Shown: piece by piece, positions 1-8,392 of the stretch
Layout of the letters: each line of letters begins with the position of its first letter
Position numbering within the stretch: the stretch's first letter is position 1
Origin: Reichenbachiella agariperforans
GTDB taxonomy: Bacteria > Bacteroidota > Bacteroidia > Cytophagales > Cyclobacteriaceae
NCBI RefSeq assembly: GCF_900142205.1
Contig: NZ_FRAA01000004.1
Span: 1 to 64,000 of the forward strand
Length of the DNA: 64,000 nt
Direction: 5' to 3'
Position numbers and translations under genes: made by a program
The notes under the pieces: generated by a model
The model's database searches: none
Told to the model about the DNA's origin: nothing
Seen by the model: the letters and a program-made list of their open reading frames with translations, nothing else

Positions 1-1349
1 TTGTCGGCTGGGATCACGTTGAAGGTACAAGTCTCCGTGTTACCATTTCCATCTGTAGCGGTCAGTGTGATGACTTGGCTCGCAGTAATCACTGTTCCAA
101 CGGCTGGGGATTGTGTGATCGTAGCAGTTCCGCAATTGTCAGCGGCAGTTGCCATAGTCGTGTAATCCAACAGCGTATATTCACAACTCGTATCGAAACT
201 CACATTCTGATCTGCAGGGCACGTGATCGTAGGTTTCGTGTTGTCGGCTGGAGTCACACTAAACGTGCAAGTTTTTATATTTCCGTCCCCGTCATTGGCA
301 GTAAGTGTAACGACTTGAGTAGCGGACAAAACAGACCCTGGAGCAGGAGATTGTGTAATGGTAGGCGTACTACAGTTGTCACTGGCGATCGCCAAACTCC
401 TATAATCAGGCAAAGTATATTGGCAACTGGCGTTAAAATCTATCGTCTGGTTTGCTGGACAGGTAATCGTAGGTTGATCATCTACAATGGCTACAGATTG
501 GGTTTTGAACTGAGAACATGTTCCTCCCGTCGTGTATCTCACAGTATAGGTGCCACCGCTGCTAGCCGACAAATCTATTTTACCCGTAGAACTATTGATA
601 GAAAGACCCGAAGGAGAACTGGTAAATGTACCTCCTGCATCCCCTGATATAGTAGGCGTGGGATCAGGTAGATTAGAACAATAGCTGCTGCTACCGTAAC
701 TAAAAGAAGGATCTCTAACTATCCCCAGTTTTGCTATTATTTTCAGATCTATATCGCTACTGTAAACGCTAAGTAATTTTTCATTTCCAAATCCAGTTGT
801 TGTAATACTATTGGACCCATCTCCGTTGCCCTGTCCTTTAGCACTAGCTTGGACAACCAGTTGATCGCTGGCATCCCCAGGGTGCATCACTACGCCAATA
901 TAAAATCTACTGGTAGTCGGAACTGGCAAAGAAGGCAGCTCAATCCAAAACTCTCTAAAATTATGCACTACCCCTAACGAAGTAGGTGAAAGACCTGTTA
1001 CACCCCCGACCTGAGTACCTGGTCTGCCTGACCCATTGTCATCATAAACCATCACATCAATCCTAAGATTATCATTGGCGTCCGAAAGAAACCCAAGACC
1101 TAATAAAACAGCTCCTACTGAGGTCGTACCAGGGCTAGGGCTAGTAAATCCTTCAAAGATTGTTTTTGCGTCTGTTGGGTTTGTAGAGTTCGATGGATCT
1201 GGTACACCTGTAAGCCTACCAGATCCATAATTAAAAACAGTTGTGGTTGGAGTGGGGGTTTCCCACTCATAGGATAGCGTATCACATTCTTGCGCTTTGG
1301 ATAGGGTGAATGTCAACAAGGTAAGAGCAATAAGTAGTATCTTTTTCAT
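1..1349 (-). CDS. Secreted HYR-repeat protein, 3' end beyond window
   Basis: Open from an ATG at 1349 to the window edge with no stop, so the C-terminus is missing. The N-terminus is a clear signal peptide (MKKILLIALTLLTFTLSKAQ). A roughly 200-residue region of unknown type follows. The last ~160 visible residues are two tandem HYR-type modules of about 80 residues, each opening with ITCPA and carrying the pattern DNC...T.TQSPA.G...A.QVVTLTA.DG.GN...CTF. HYR modules are immunoglobulin-like folds in secreted or adhesive proteins. It lies 36 bases downstream of a PorP/SprF-type gene on the same strand, an arrangement common in Bacteroidota for large type IX-secreted surface proteins. A C-terminal sorting domain would be expected outside the window and is not seen. 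The ligand is unknown. Confidence 0.85.
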   Translation of the reverse strand, partial: MKKILLIALTLLTFTLSKAQECDTLSYEWETPTPTTTVFNYGSGRLTGVPDPSNSTNPTDAKTIFEGFTSPSPGTTSVGAVLLGLGFLSDANDNLRIDVMVYDDNGSGRPGTQVGGVTGLSPTSLGVVHNFREFWIELPSLPVPTTSRFYIGVVMHPGDASDQLVVQASAKGQGNGDGSNSITTTGFGNEKLLSVYSSDIDLKIIAKLGIVRDPSFSYGSSSYCSNLPDPTPTISGDAGGTFTSSPSGLSINSSTGKIDLSASSGGTYTVRYTTGGTCSQFKTQSVAIVDDQPTITCPANQTIDFNASCQYTLPDYRSLAIASDNCSTPTITQSPAPGSVLSATQVVTLTANDGDGNIKTCTFSVTPADNTKPTITCPADQNVSFDTSCEYTLLDYTTMATAADNCGTATITQSPAVGTVITASQVITLTATDGNGNTETCTFNVIPAD

Positions 1350-1385
1350 CTATGTATCGGAATAATAAGGGGATGATTTACTGAA

Positions 1386-2738
1386 TCAGTTGACATGAAA
1401 AACGACCTGTACGCATCGGTTCTCTTCATCCTGTTCGGAGATAGGGTCTATTTCACCTCTCCCAATCGTAGAGATGCGATCCCAAGCCACACCAATCTGA
1501 ACAAGTTCGTTGGCCACCGCTGTTGCCCTTGCTTCAGATATTTGCTGATTAAATTCTTCTGTACCAGATGCGCTCGCATGTCCGATGATCGTAACATTAA
1601 GTTCCTGATGCGCTTCTAGTATTTCAGCTACTCTAGAGATGACCTTGTATTGATTTCCCGAAATCACCGAATCTTCAGATGCAATTGCAAATCTGATGAT
1701 TAAGTCCTTTTGAGTAAAAACAGCATTGAGAGAATCAGGTAATGCTTCAACATTTGTGGGTTGGGTCACGAGCTGCGCCGAGGTTTCAACTGGCTCAACT
1801 AGAGTAGGCCATGTGACAAGTGCTGGTTGAGTGTGAGTGACATAGGTTTGTCTCTCTACAGGTTTGTTTCTGCGACATAGTTTAATCCCCAGCATAAGCC
1901 CATGCGAACCTCCTAGAGATTGGGTTTTGGTAGGGATTTCATAGTTATAAGCAAAAATGAATCTATCATTGATTTGCACGTCAGCCATTACCGCCAAGCC
2001 ATAGCCAGTTTTGTAGATCGCTCCAAGGCCTAAGATATCTTTGAGCAAGACGCTGCTACCGATATCTAGTTGATCGGTTTGTTCATCGTAGTTTCGATAG
2101 AGAAGAAATCCTTCGAGCATCCAGTTAGGCCCACTAGCGAGATCATAAGCAGCGTAAGCATTGAACAGCTCACTCTGCGCAAAGTTCAACTCTGATTTTC
2201 TCGAAAATGTCTGAGGCATGGCCGCCCCTAGCGTCAACCTTCGAGAAGTAAACATCAGCCCCAAACCATTGGATACCCGTGATTGGGGTTGATTTTGCCC
2301 AACCAACAATTCGTCTGTGTAATCACTAGCGATCACTTCATTCATATCGAATCGCTGCTGATCGATCCCCAGAGAGAAAGCGGCATGCAGCGAGCTATGC
2401 TCAGATACCTTCAGATGATAAGCATAACTGATGTTCCCTGAAAACTGAGTGACTAATCCTAAATCCGAATAGCGTATGGTAGTTCCCAAACCATGTGTAG
2501 GAGTTAGACTCCCATAGAGACTCAGTTGCTGCATAGAAGGAGCATTATCTACTCCGGCTGTTTGTACTCTACGATTGACAAAACCATACCAGCAGTTGTT
2601 CATACCTGCTACAGCGGGATTGATCAGAAAGGTATTTTGGTTGTAGAGGCTATAGGGCGTGATCTGTTGGGCCAATGCAAACGGACCATGCGTAGCAAGA
2701 ATAACTACTAGTGTGGTTAGGAGGTGAATTTTTCTCAT
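1386..2738 (-). CDS. PorP/SprF-family outer membrane protein fused to OmpA-like domain
   Basis: 450 residues from the ATG at 2738. A longer frame begins at 2792, but only the 2738 start puts a normal signal peptide (MRKIHLLTTLVVILATHGPFALAQ) at the N-terminus. Residues ~25-300 match the PorP/SprF pattern: the opening QQITPYSLYNQNTFLINPA, then alternating beta-barrel-like segments. After a Pro/Thr/Val-rich linker, the last ~95 residues are an OmpA-type peptidoglycan-binding domain (NVTIIGHASASG...A.AVANELVQIG...I.TIGRGE). PorP/SprF proteins are accessory outer-membrane proteins of type IX secretion, often paired with one large secreted substrate. The HYR protein directly downstream is the likely partner and is probably co-transcribed. 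Whether this protein binds that substrate is inference. Confidence 0.88.
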   Translation of the reverse strand: MRKIHLLTTLVVILATHGPFALAQQITPYSLYNQNTFLINPAVAGMNNCWYGFVNRRVQTAGVDNAPSMQQLSLYGSLTPTHGLGTTIRYSDLGLVTQFSGNISYAYHLKVSEHSSLHAAFSLGIDQQRFDMNEVIASDYTDELLVGQNQPQSRVSNGLGLMFTSRRLTLGAAMPQTFSRKSELNFAQSELFNAYAAYDLASGPNWMLEGFLLYRNYDEQTDQLDIGSSVLLKDILGLGAIYKTGYGLAVMADVQINDRFIFAYNYEIPTKTQSLGGSHGLMLGIKLCRRNKPVERQTYVTHTQPALVTWPTLVEPVETSAQLVTQPTNVEALPDSLNAVFTQKDLIIRFAIASEDSVISGNQYKVISRVAEILEAHQELNVTIIGHASASGTEEFNQQISEARATAVANELVQIGVAWDRISTIGRGEIDPISEQDEENRCVQVVFHVN

Positions 2739-3016
2739 GTGCTGACGCTGATTTACAAATACAAAGATGAAAACAGCAGCTACGCGAGGCAATACGAGGC
2801 ATCCCGTAAATACATACGTGGCAGTACGTAAAAGTCAAGCACATTTGGATGGAGTCAGATGAGAACCCTACATATCCGTTTCATTTCACATGAAAAGGCA
2901 GCTAGGAAACTGTAGCATTTTTTTATCCTCCCCGAACCTATATTTTGCATTTAATCAGCTTATTTTATGATTTTATCCTGATCTTGGTTACTCGAATTAA
3001 TTACATCTCACTAGTG

Positions 3017-5041
3017 ATGCAGCGATTATTCCTTTTAGCAGTTTTTATATTCTCAGCAGGTGGTTCGTCCTATGGCAATCACAACTACGATTCACTTTTT
3101 CAGGTCATTGATAGTCAACCTACTTGGGAGGCTAAACTTCCCTTGTATGACACCTTGGACTTATGGATATACCCCGAAAAGCTGGATCTATACCAACAGT
3201 GTCTTTCTCGGGCTATCCAGAACACTAAAGCAGAACAACAGTACGATTTTGCTGCCAAGTACGCCATTCGTCTTGCTCAAACGTATTATTCAGAAGTATT
3301 CATCCCTGATTCTGCTTTTGCTATCCTCAGTAGAGCACTTAGCTGGGATGATCGGTTGTCTCCATCCTCCAAAGGATCGCTATTCATACAGCGGGGGCAT
3401 GCCTATTCATATATAAACGAATATGACAGTTCACTACGTGAGTATAATAATGCAGCTCATGTTTATGAAACACTCAATGATTCAACTCAGAGGGAATTTG
3501 GAGAGGCCTACTTATATATGGCAGCCAGACACATGCAAAAGGGCGATTTTATAAAATCAGGTGAATTGTTAGAAAATGCCCGTGCGATATTTGCCCACAA
3601 CTATGATACTGCTAGCCTGATCAAAACGATCAATGAGACGGCTATCCTCTATGGGATGAACGGGTTTGCTGAAAAGGCAATTGAACAGCGAAAAAGAATC
3701 ACTCAGTTGAGCAATACTGATACAGAAATAGGACTGATTCTGGTGAACTATATTAACTACGCCACTGAAGCCCGCAAATTGAATAATGATAGTCTAGGGA
3801 TTCGTTTATTGAAAAAAGCAATCTCACTTGGTGGTCCAAAGCCAGACCTAAGGTATTCCGCTTACAGTAAGCTCACGGTTGCATATACCAAAATCAACCG
3901 CTGTGATTCTGCGAACCACTATTTTCAGCGCATGCAAGCCGAACGAGATAAATTTAAGGAATCCAAATGGCTGGATGAGCTTTATTTATGGGCACAGGTC
4001 TATTCCCTTTACTGTCAAAACAGATATGACGAGACAATTGCTCTGTCTAAGCAATTGATCGATCAGTGCCGAACACAAAACAAGTACGAAGAGGTGATGG
4101 AAATGGAGAATTTGACCTATAAATGCTATTTGGCAAAAGGGGATTTCGAAAATGCTCATACACACCTACAGTCTTCCATTCATATCAAAGACTCCATACT
4201 CAGCGCCAGCAAATCCAATGCACTGGTCTATATGGAGACATTGTATGAGAAAGAGCACAGGGAGAGGCAGATATCTGATCAAGAAAATGAAATTAAGGTT
4301 CTCGCAACAGCCAATTTATTCAAAACCCGACTGAGCTGGGCTATCGGGATTGGTTTGCTCTTATTCTTTGCGGGAATTTATTTCTATCGCTCATCAAGGT
4401 TTGCCATTCAAGCCAAAAAAATGGAAGCCCTCTATTCGCGGCAATTGATCGTAGCACACGAGGATGAAAGAAAACGCATCTCCCAAGACCTCCACGATTC
4501 AGTCGGCCAAAGTCTTATTTTGATCAAAAATAAGGTAGCCTTGAATCAAGATGAAAACACCACCAATATGGTATCCAAAGCACTAGAGGAAGTGAGATCA
4601 ATCTCCAAGGCACTGCATCCAGCTGTATTAGAAAACTTGGGTCTTACAGCTGCCATCCAAAAATTGGTAAGTGACGCAGATGAATACTCCGACATTTTCT
4701 TTTCCGAAGAGATTGACACCATAGATGGTTTATTTGACGAAGCAAAGGAATTACAAATTTACAGGATCATTCAGGAGTGTTTGAATAACGTACTGAAGCA
4801 TTCGATGACAGATTCTGCGTCAATAGTCGTAAAGAACGAACCGAAACGTATATCGATCCAAGTGAAAGATTATGGCGTGGGTTTTGACTTGACTGAAGAC
4901 TCCAGAGTGGTGACTAGCTTAGGAATGAAAACGCTCAAAGAACGAACACAACTTCTTGGTGGCAAATTGATGATAGAATCCATCAAGGGAAAAGGAACTA
5001 GTGTCACACTCCATATTTCAAAACGAACAGAAAATGCTTGA
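3017..5041 (+). CDS. TPR-containing sensor histidine kinase (NarL/HisKA_3 type)
   Basis: 674 residues from the ATG at 3017, which gives a signal peptide (MQRLFLLAVFIFSAGGSSYG). Upstream in-frame starts would bury that peptide. The extracytoplasmic part (~25-435) is helical with TPR-like repeats. One membrane segment follows at ~438-458 (LSWAIGIGLLLFFAGIYFY). The kinase has the HisKA_3 box ERKRISQDLHDSVGQSL with predicted phospho-acceptor His493, and a HATPase domain with N-box NNVLKHS near residue 590 and G-box DYGVGFDL. The 3' end overlaps the response regulator gene by 8 bases, so the two form a translationally coupled pair. The signal sensed by the TPR region is unknown. Confidence 0.92.
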   Translation: MQRLFLLAVFIFSAGGSSYGNHNYDSLFQVIDSQPTWEAKLPLYDTLDLWIYPEKLDLYQQCLSRAIQNTKAEQQYDFAAKYAIRLAQTYYSEVFIPDSAFAILSRALSWDDRLSPSSKGSLFIQRGHAYSYINEYDSSLREYNNAAHVYETLNDSTQREFGEAYLYMAARHMQKGDFIKSGELLENARAIFAHNYDTASLIKTINETAILYGMNGFAEKAIEQRKRITQLSNTDTEIGLILVNYINYATEARKLNNDSLGIRLLKKAISLGGPKPDLRYSAYSKLTVAYTKINRCDSANHYFQRMQAERDKFKESKWLDELYLWAQVYSLYCQNRYDETIALSKQLIDQCRTQNKYEEVMEMENLTYKCYLAKGDFENAHTHLQSSIHIKDSILSASKSNALVYMETLYEKEHRERQISDQENEIKVLATANLFKTRLSWAIGIGLLLFFAGIYFYRSSRFAIQAKKMEALYSRQLIVAHEDERKRISQDLHDSVGQSLILIKNKVALNQDENTTNMVSKALEEVRSISKALHPAVLENLGLTAAIQKLVSDADEYSDIFFSEEIDTIDGLFDEAKELQIYRIIQECLNNVLKHSMTDSASIVVKNEPKRISIQVKDYGVGFDLTEDSRVVTSLGMKTLKERTQLLGGKLMIESIKGKGTSVTLHISKRTENA

Positions 5042-5687
5042 TTCGAAAGTAGTACGCATCGTAATCGCAGATGATCACCCGCTGTTGTTGCAGGGGTTGA
5101 AAGAACTACTGCATCAAAAAGGTGATGTAGAATTGTTGGGAGCTGCAAGCGATGGTGCCACAGCTTTAAAATTGATCTTAGATAGCCAACCTGACATTGC
5201 TCTATTGGATATTGAAATGCCCTATTTGAGTGGCTTGTCCATTGCAGAGGAGTGTAGAAAAAAGCAGCTAGACACTAAATTCATTCTCCTATCCTATCAC
5301 AAAGAGCCCGACTTGATCGCTCAAGCGAAAAGTCTCAACATAGCGGGCTATATCCTAAAAGAAGATACCAGTACAGAAATATTCAAATGTATAGATGAGG
5401 TCATGCAGGGTAATTCTTATTACAGCCCCTCGATTCTCTCTACTGCCACTACCACCGATAGCAAAAAGACCGTCAATTTAGATTTGCTTTCATCATCAGA
5501 AAAAAAGATCCTCAAACTTGTAGCAAGTCAATGTAGCTCTCAAATGATAGCCGAAAGACTTCATATCTCTGAACGAACGGTAGAAAAGCACAGAAGCAAC
5601 ATTATCAGCAAACTAAACCTAGCAGGTCAATCAAATAGTCTTTCGTTGTGGGCAGTAGAACAAAAGAGGTTGATTATGGCTTTGTGA
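5034..5687 (+). CDS. LuxR/NarL-family response regulator
   Basis: 217 residues. The ATG at 5034 overlaps the kinase stop codon in the typical coupled arrangement; a start at 5001 would add residues inside the kinase gene. The receiver domain (~7-125) has the acidic pair DD at 13-14, the phospho-acceptor Asp59 in ALLDIEMP, and the conserved Lys in YILKEDTS. The C-terminal ~65 residues are a LuxR-type helix-turn-helix (SSSEKKILKLVASQCSSQMIAERLHISERTVEKHRSNI). It is the cognate output of the upstream kinase. Target genes cannot be inferred. Two hairpins follow the stop codon. Confidence 0.93.
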   Translation: MLDSKVVRIVIADDHPLLLQGLKELLHQKGDVELLGAASDGATALKLILDSQPDIALLDIEMPYLSGLSIAEECRKKQLDTKFILLSYHKEPDLIAQAKSLNIAGYILKEDTSTEIFKCIDEVMQGNSYYSPSILSTATTTDSKKTVNLDLLSSSEKKILKLVASQCSSQMIAERLHISERTVEKHRSNIISKLNLAGQSNSLSLWAVEQKRLIMAL

Positions 5688-6040
5688 AATTGACTAAACC
5701 ACTATGGGCTGAAAGCACCATAGGTTTAGGAGAGAATGAAATTCTCTACATTCTGAATCAAGACCTTAGATCCATAGACACGAGATTGTAGACAGAAAAC
5801 TATCATATTTACTAAAATATAAATACTAGTATCCTATTAGAGGTTGGTAGAAGCTAAAGCGAGATCCACTAAAGCGCATACCCGCCGGCAAAGGTACGGT
5901 TTCAACTACCTCTTGTTACTAAATAAGACACGAAGCAGTCCTCAAACGAAATCCTCGGTCATATAAAATATTGTGGAGCCAATTATCTAGTTTTGCGTCC
6001 GAATCCCCGCCCAGTTCAAAACAACCATAAAACAAGATTG
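5688..6040. other. Intergenic gap with two hairpins and a promoter
   Basis: No coding sequence seen. Just after the response regulator lie two inverted repeats: CTAAACC..TATGG / CCATA-GGTTTAG (5694-5729, one 2-base bulge) and AGAGAAT-GAA-ATTCTCT (5731-5747, perfect). Neither has a strong T-run, so they may be weak terminators or mRNA 3'-end stabilisers. The right end holds the -7 promoter element listed separately. Confidence 0.5.
5988..5995 (+). promoter_or_regulatory. Bacteroidota -7 element for the SpoIIAA-like gene
   Basis: TAGTTTTG matches TAnnTTTG. It would start transcription ~40 bases before the ATG at 6041. No good -33 TTTG is present at the expected spacing, so this is a half-supported promoter. 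Confidence 0.4.
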
Positions 6041-6505
6041 ATGAAGACTATATACGAAGCAAATGACGCTATACTAGAGTTTGACGAAGAAAAAACCACC
6101 TTATACATTACTTGGAAAGGGGAAGTATCTGAAACTTCGGTAATAAAGGTTTTGTCTCTAGCAGCCAAAGCTTCCTACCTCACTGATACGATACACTGGC
6201 TAATTGATAGAAGACAACTAGAGTCATACGAAGCAGAAGCACGAATCTGGGTAAAAAACGACTTCATAGATAAAGTAGGCAAAGAGCTGATCCAAAAAAC
6301 GGATAAAATTGCAGCAGTTATGTCAGATAGTGCCATGGCGCAAGTCTCCTCCAATGTCCTGATCGACTTGATCGTCGAACAAAACCCAAACATAGCGTTT
6401 AAGGAATTCGATATGGTACTGCCTGCGTCCAACTGGCTGATCGGTAGCGTGGAAGAAACCAAAGAAGAACCGAAAAAGAAAAAAGGCTTCTTTAGTAGAA
6501 AATAG
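6041..6505 (+). CDS. SpoIIAA-like (STAS/SEC14-type) hypothetical protein
   Basis: 154 residues from the ATG at 6041; the longer in-frame start at 5993 lies inside the predicted promoter. No signal peptide or membrane segment. The pattern (short beta strands ILEFDEEKTTLYITWKG, then TIHWLIDRRQLESYEAEARIWVKNDF and a helix) resembles the SpoIIAA-like fold found in many Bacteroidota conserved hypotheticals, but no diagnostic motif is visible. It ends in a Lys/Glu tail (EETKEEPKKKKGFFSRK). It is followed by a good terminator and is probably monocistronic. Function unknown; the fold assignment is tentative. Confidence 0.7.
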   Translation: MKTIYEANDAILEFDEEKTTLYITWKGEVSETSVIKVLSLAAKASYLTDTIHWLIDRRQLESYEAEARIWVKNDFIDKVGKELIQKTDKIAAVMSDSAMAQVSSNVLIDLIVEQNPNIAFKEFDMVLPASNWLIGSVEETKEEPKKKKGFFSRK

Positions 6506-6540
6506 CCCCTCGTGCTAAACAATATTGCCCAAATCAAAAA

Positions 6541-6570
6541 AAGCAGCCTTTCGAGCTGCTTTCCTTTTTT
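6541..6570. terminator. Bidirectional rho-independent terminator
   Basis: Arms AAGCAGC (6541-6547) and GCTGCTT (6555-6561) with a 7-base loop. A T-rich run follows on the plus strand and an A-run precedes it, so it can serve both the plus gene ending at 6505 and the minus gene ending at 6569. Confidence 0.75.
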
Positions 6571-7630
6571 ATAACGTGAATACCCAACCGTGCGGGTCGG
6601 GTTTTCTACCCATCTTGATATCATCTAATTCACTGAACAGCTTATCCGCCAGCGGCGTCTCTGTTGGCAGTTGATACTGCTTGCCTTCATTTCCTATCAT
6701 CTTGATCTTCGAAATCGTCGCTGCAGTCCCCGCTCCGAAGGCTTCCTGTACTGTACCTGCTTCCAGTGCTGCTATCAGTTCTGTCACCGTTAGTCGGCGT
6801 TCCTCTACTTTCATCCCCCAGTCGCGTGCAAGTGTCAGTACACTGTCTTTGGTGATTCCATTAAGTATGCTATCTCCTGCTGGGGCAGTGATCAGCGTAT
6901 CGTTGATATAAAACAACAAATTCATCGTACCAGCCTCTTCGATATACTCATGCTCCTTGCCATCTGTCCAGATCAACTGGTGGTAGCCTTCTTTGAGCGC
7001 CTCCATAGCTGGATATAAAGACGCGGCATAGTTACCCGCAGTCTTTGCAAACCCCACGCCACCAGAAGCAGCACGAGTATATTTTTTTTCTATCTTGACA
7101 TTAACGGGTTCTGAGTAGTACGCACCTACAGGCCCTGTGAAAATCAAAAACTTATAGGTCATCGAAGGTCTGATTCCTACATAAGGATCATTGGCAAATA
7201 TCACTGGACGAATATACAAAGACGTATCAGGTCTCGTCGGAATCCATGCCGCATCTAGCTTGAGTAACTCGGTCAGTGCCTCCATGAACAGATCTTCTGG
7301 GATAGGAGGAATACACATCCGCTCCGCACTAATTACCATACGCTTGGCATTGGCATCTGGTCTAAAAATACGGATAGCCCCTTGGTCATCTTTGTAAGCT
7401 TTCAAGCCCTCGAATACAGACTGAGCATAGTGCAAGGTCGCATTGGCAGGACTAATCGATAGATCACCATAAGGCTCAATTCGAAAATTCTTCCATTCCC
7501 CATCTTCATATTCAGCTGCGAACATGTGATCAGAATACACCTTCCCAAATTCAATGTGATTAAAGTCAACCTCGTTGATTTTGGATTGGGCAACCTCTTT
7601 GATATCAAAATCGATCGTACTACTACTCAT
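6569..7630 (-). CDS. ilvE: Branched-chain amino acid aminotransferase, long (353-aa) form
   Basis: 353 residues, fold-type IV PLP aminotransferase interconverting Leu/Ile/Val and their 2-oxo acids. Family marks: QSVFEGLKAYK, FRPDANAKRM, RPVIFANDPYVGIRPS, the Schiff-base Lys in GGVGFAKTAGNYAAS, and EEAGTMNLLFYI. The length and these motifs fit the larger BCAT subfamily shared with eukaryotes, not the ~300-residue enterobacterial type. It stands alone, far from the ilv operon, which carries its own 296-aa BCAT at 48208-49098. Cytoplasmic. The T-run of the neighbouring terminator touches its stop codon. Confidence 0.93.
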   Translation of the reverse strand: MSSSTIDFDIKEVAQSKINEVDFNHIEFGKVYSDHMFAAEYEDGEWKNFRIEPYGDLSISPANATLHYAQSVFEGLKAYKDDQGAIRIFRPDANAKRMVISAERMCIPPIPEDLFMEALTELLKLDAAWIPTRPDTSLYIRPVIFANDPYVGIRPSMTYKFLIFTGPVGAYYSEPVNVKIEKKYTRAASGGVGFAKTAGNYAASLYPAMEALKEGYHQLIWTDGKEHEYIEEAGTMNLLFYINDTLITAPAGDSILNGITKDSVLTLARDWGMKVEERRLTVTELIAALEAGTVQEAFGAGTAATISKIKMIGNEGKQYQLPTETPLADKLFSELDDIKMGRKPDPHGWVFTL

Positions 7631-7739
7631 CTCTTATATATTTGATTGATTCTGCCTTTTCTGTCTACAAAAAGACGATGCTAAGTTACAGAATTTGCCA
7701 TGTTTTTCTGCTTTGTTCTGATTTTTTGAAAAGTCCCTA

Positions 7740-8288
7740 TTATTTATTTGGCCTCCATGGCACTTCATCGATATTTAATTGCACAGCCATCCATCTACAC
7801 AGCACAAATAAGTAGTCTGACAACCTGTTAAGGTAGATTTGTACTTCGTCCGCAACATACTCTTCTTGTGCCAATGCGATAACAATCCGCTCAGCTCTAC
7901 GGCACACCGTTCGCGCCACATGCCCAAACGAAACCGACTGATGGCCACCAGGCAACACAAAGAATTTCATCGAGGGCAAATCGCCATCCAGTACATCAAT
8001 GGCACGCTCTAGTTGCTCCGTCTCTTCTGACTCCACTGGAGGCTTCTTTACTTTGGTCTTTTGAGGATCGGTGGCCAAATCCGCTCCGATCACAAATAAA
8101 TGATTCTGAATAGAGATGAGCAACTCGATATGTCGTGTATTAACTGCCTGATCTCGGAGCAACCCAATGTAGCTGTTGAGTTCGTCAACCGTACCATAGG
8201 CCTCTATCCGCAGAGCGGATTTAGGCAATCGTGTACCTCCCAGCAAACTTGTTTCTCCCTTATCTCCTGTTTTAGTGTATACTTTCAT
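7740..8288 (-). CDS. Cob(I)alamin adenosyltransferase, PduO/MMAB type
   Basis: 182 residues. Transfers the adenosyl group of ATP to cob(I)alamin to make adenosylcobalamin. The N-terminal ATP-binding signature is intact (MKVYTKTGDKGETSLLGGTRLPK then RIEAYGTVDELNSYIG). The helical core carries RTVCRRAERIV and NRLSDYLFVLCRWM, the expected active-site segments of the PduO-type trimer. Length is typical. It is single and not in a cobalamin operon here, as usual for organisms that salvage the vitamin. About 110 bases separate it from the aminotransferase gene downstream on the same strand. Confidence 0.94.
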   Translation of the reverse strand: MKVYTKTGDKGETSLLGGTRLPKSALRIEAYGTVDELNSYIGLLRDQAVNTRHIELLISIQNHLFVIGADLATDPQKTKVKKPPVESEETEQLERAIDVLDGDLPSMKFFVLPGGHQSVSFGHVARTVCRRAERIVIALAQEEYVADEVQIYLNRLSDYLFVLCRWMAVQLNIDEVPWRPNK

Positions 8289-8392
8289 GTTGTCGATTGT
8301 GCTTTATTCTCATTTCGAATATTGTATCTTACTGCCAAATATCGTAAACTTATAAACTAGAATTCGTCCACTTGATTCAAAAGCATCGTTTC

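Noticed and set aside
75-647. 190-codon plus-strand frame
   Set aside because: Antisense to the HYR repeat gene; composition follows the repeat in the other strand and has no domain.
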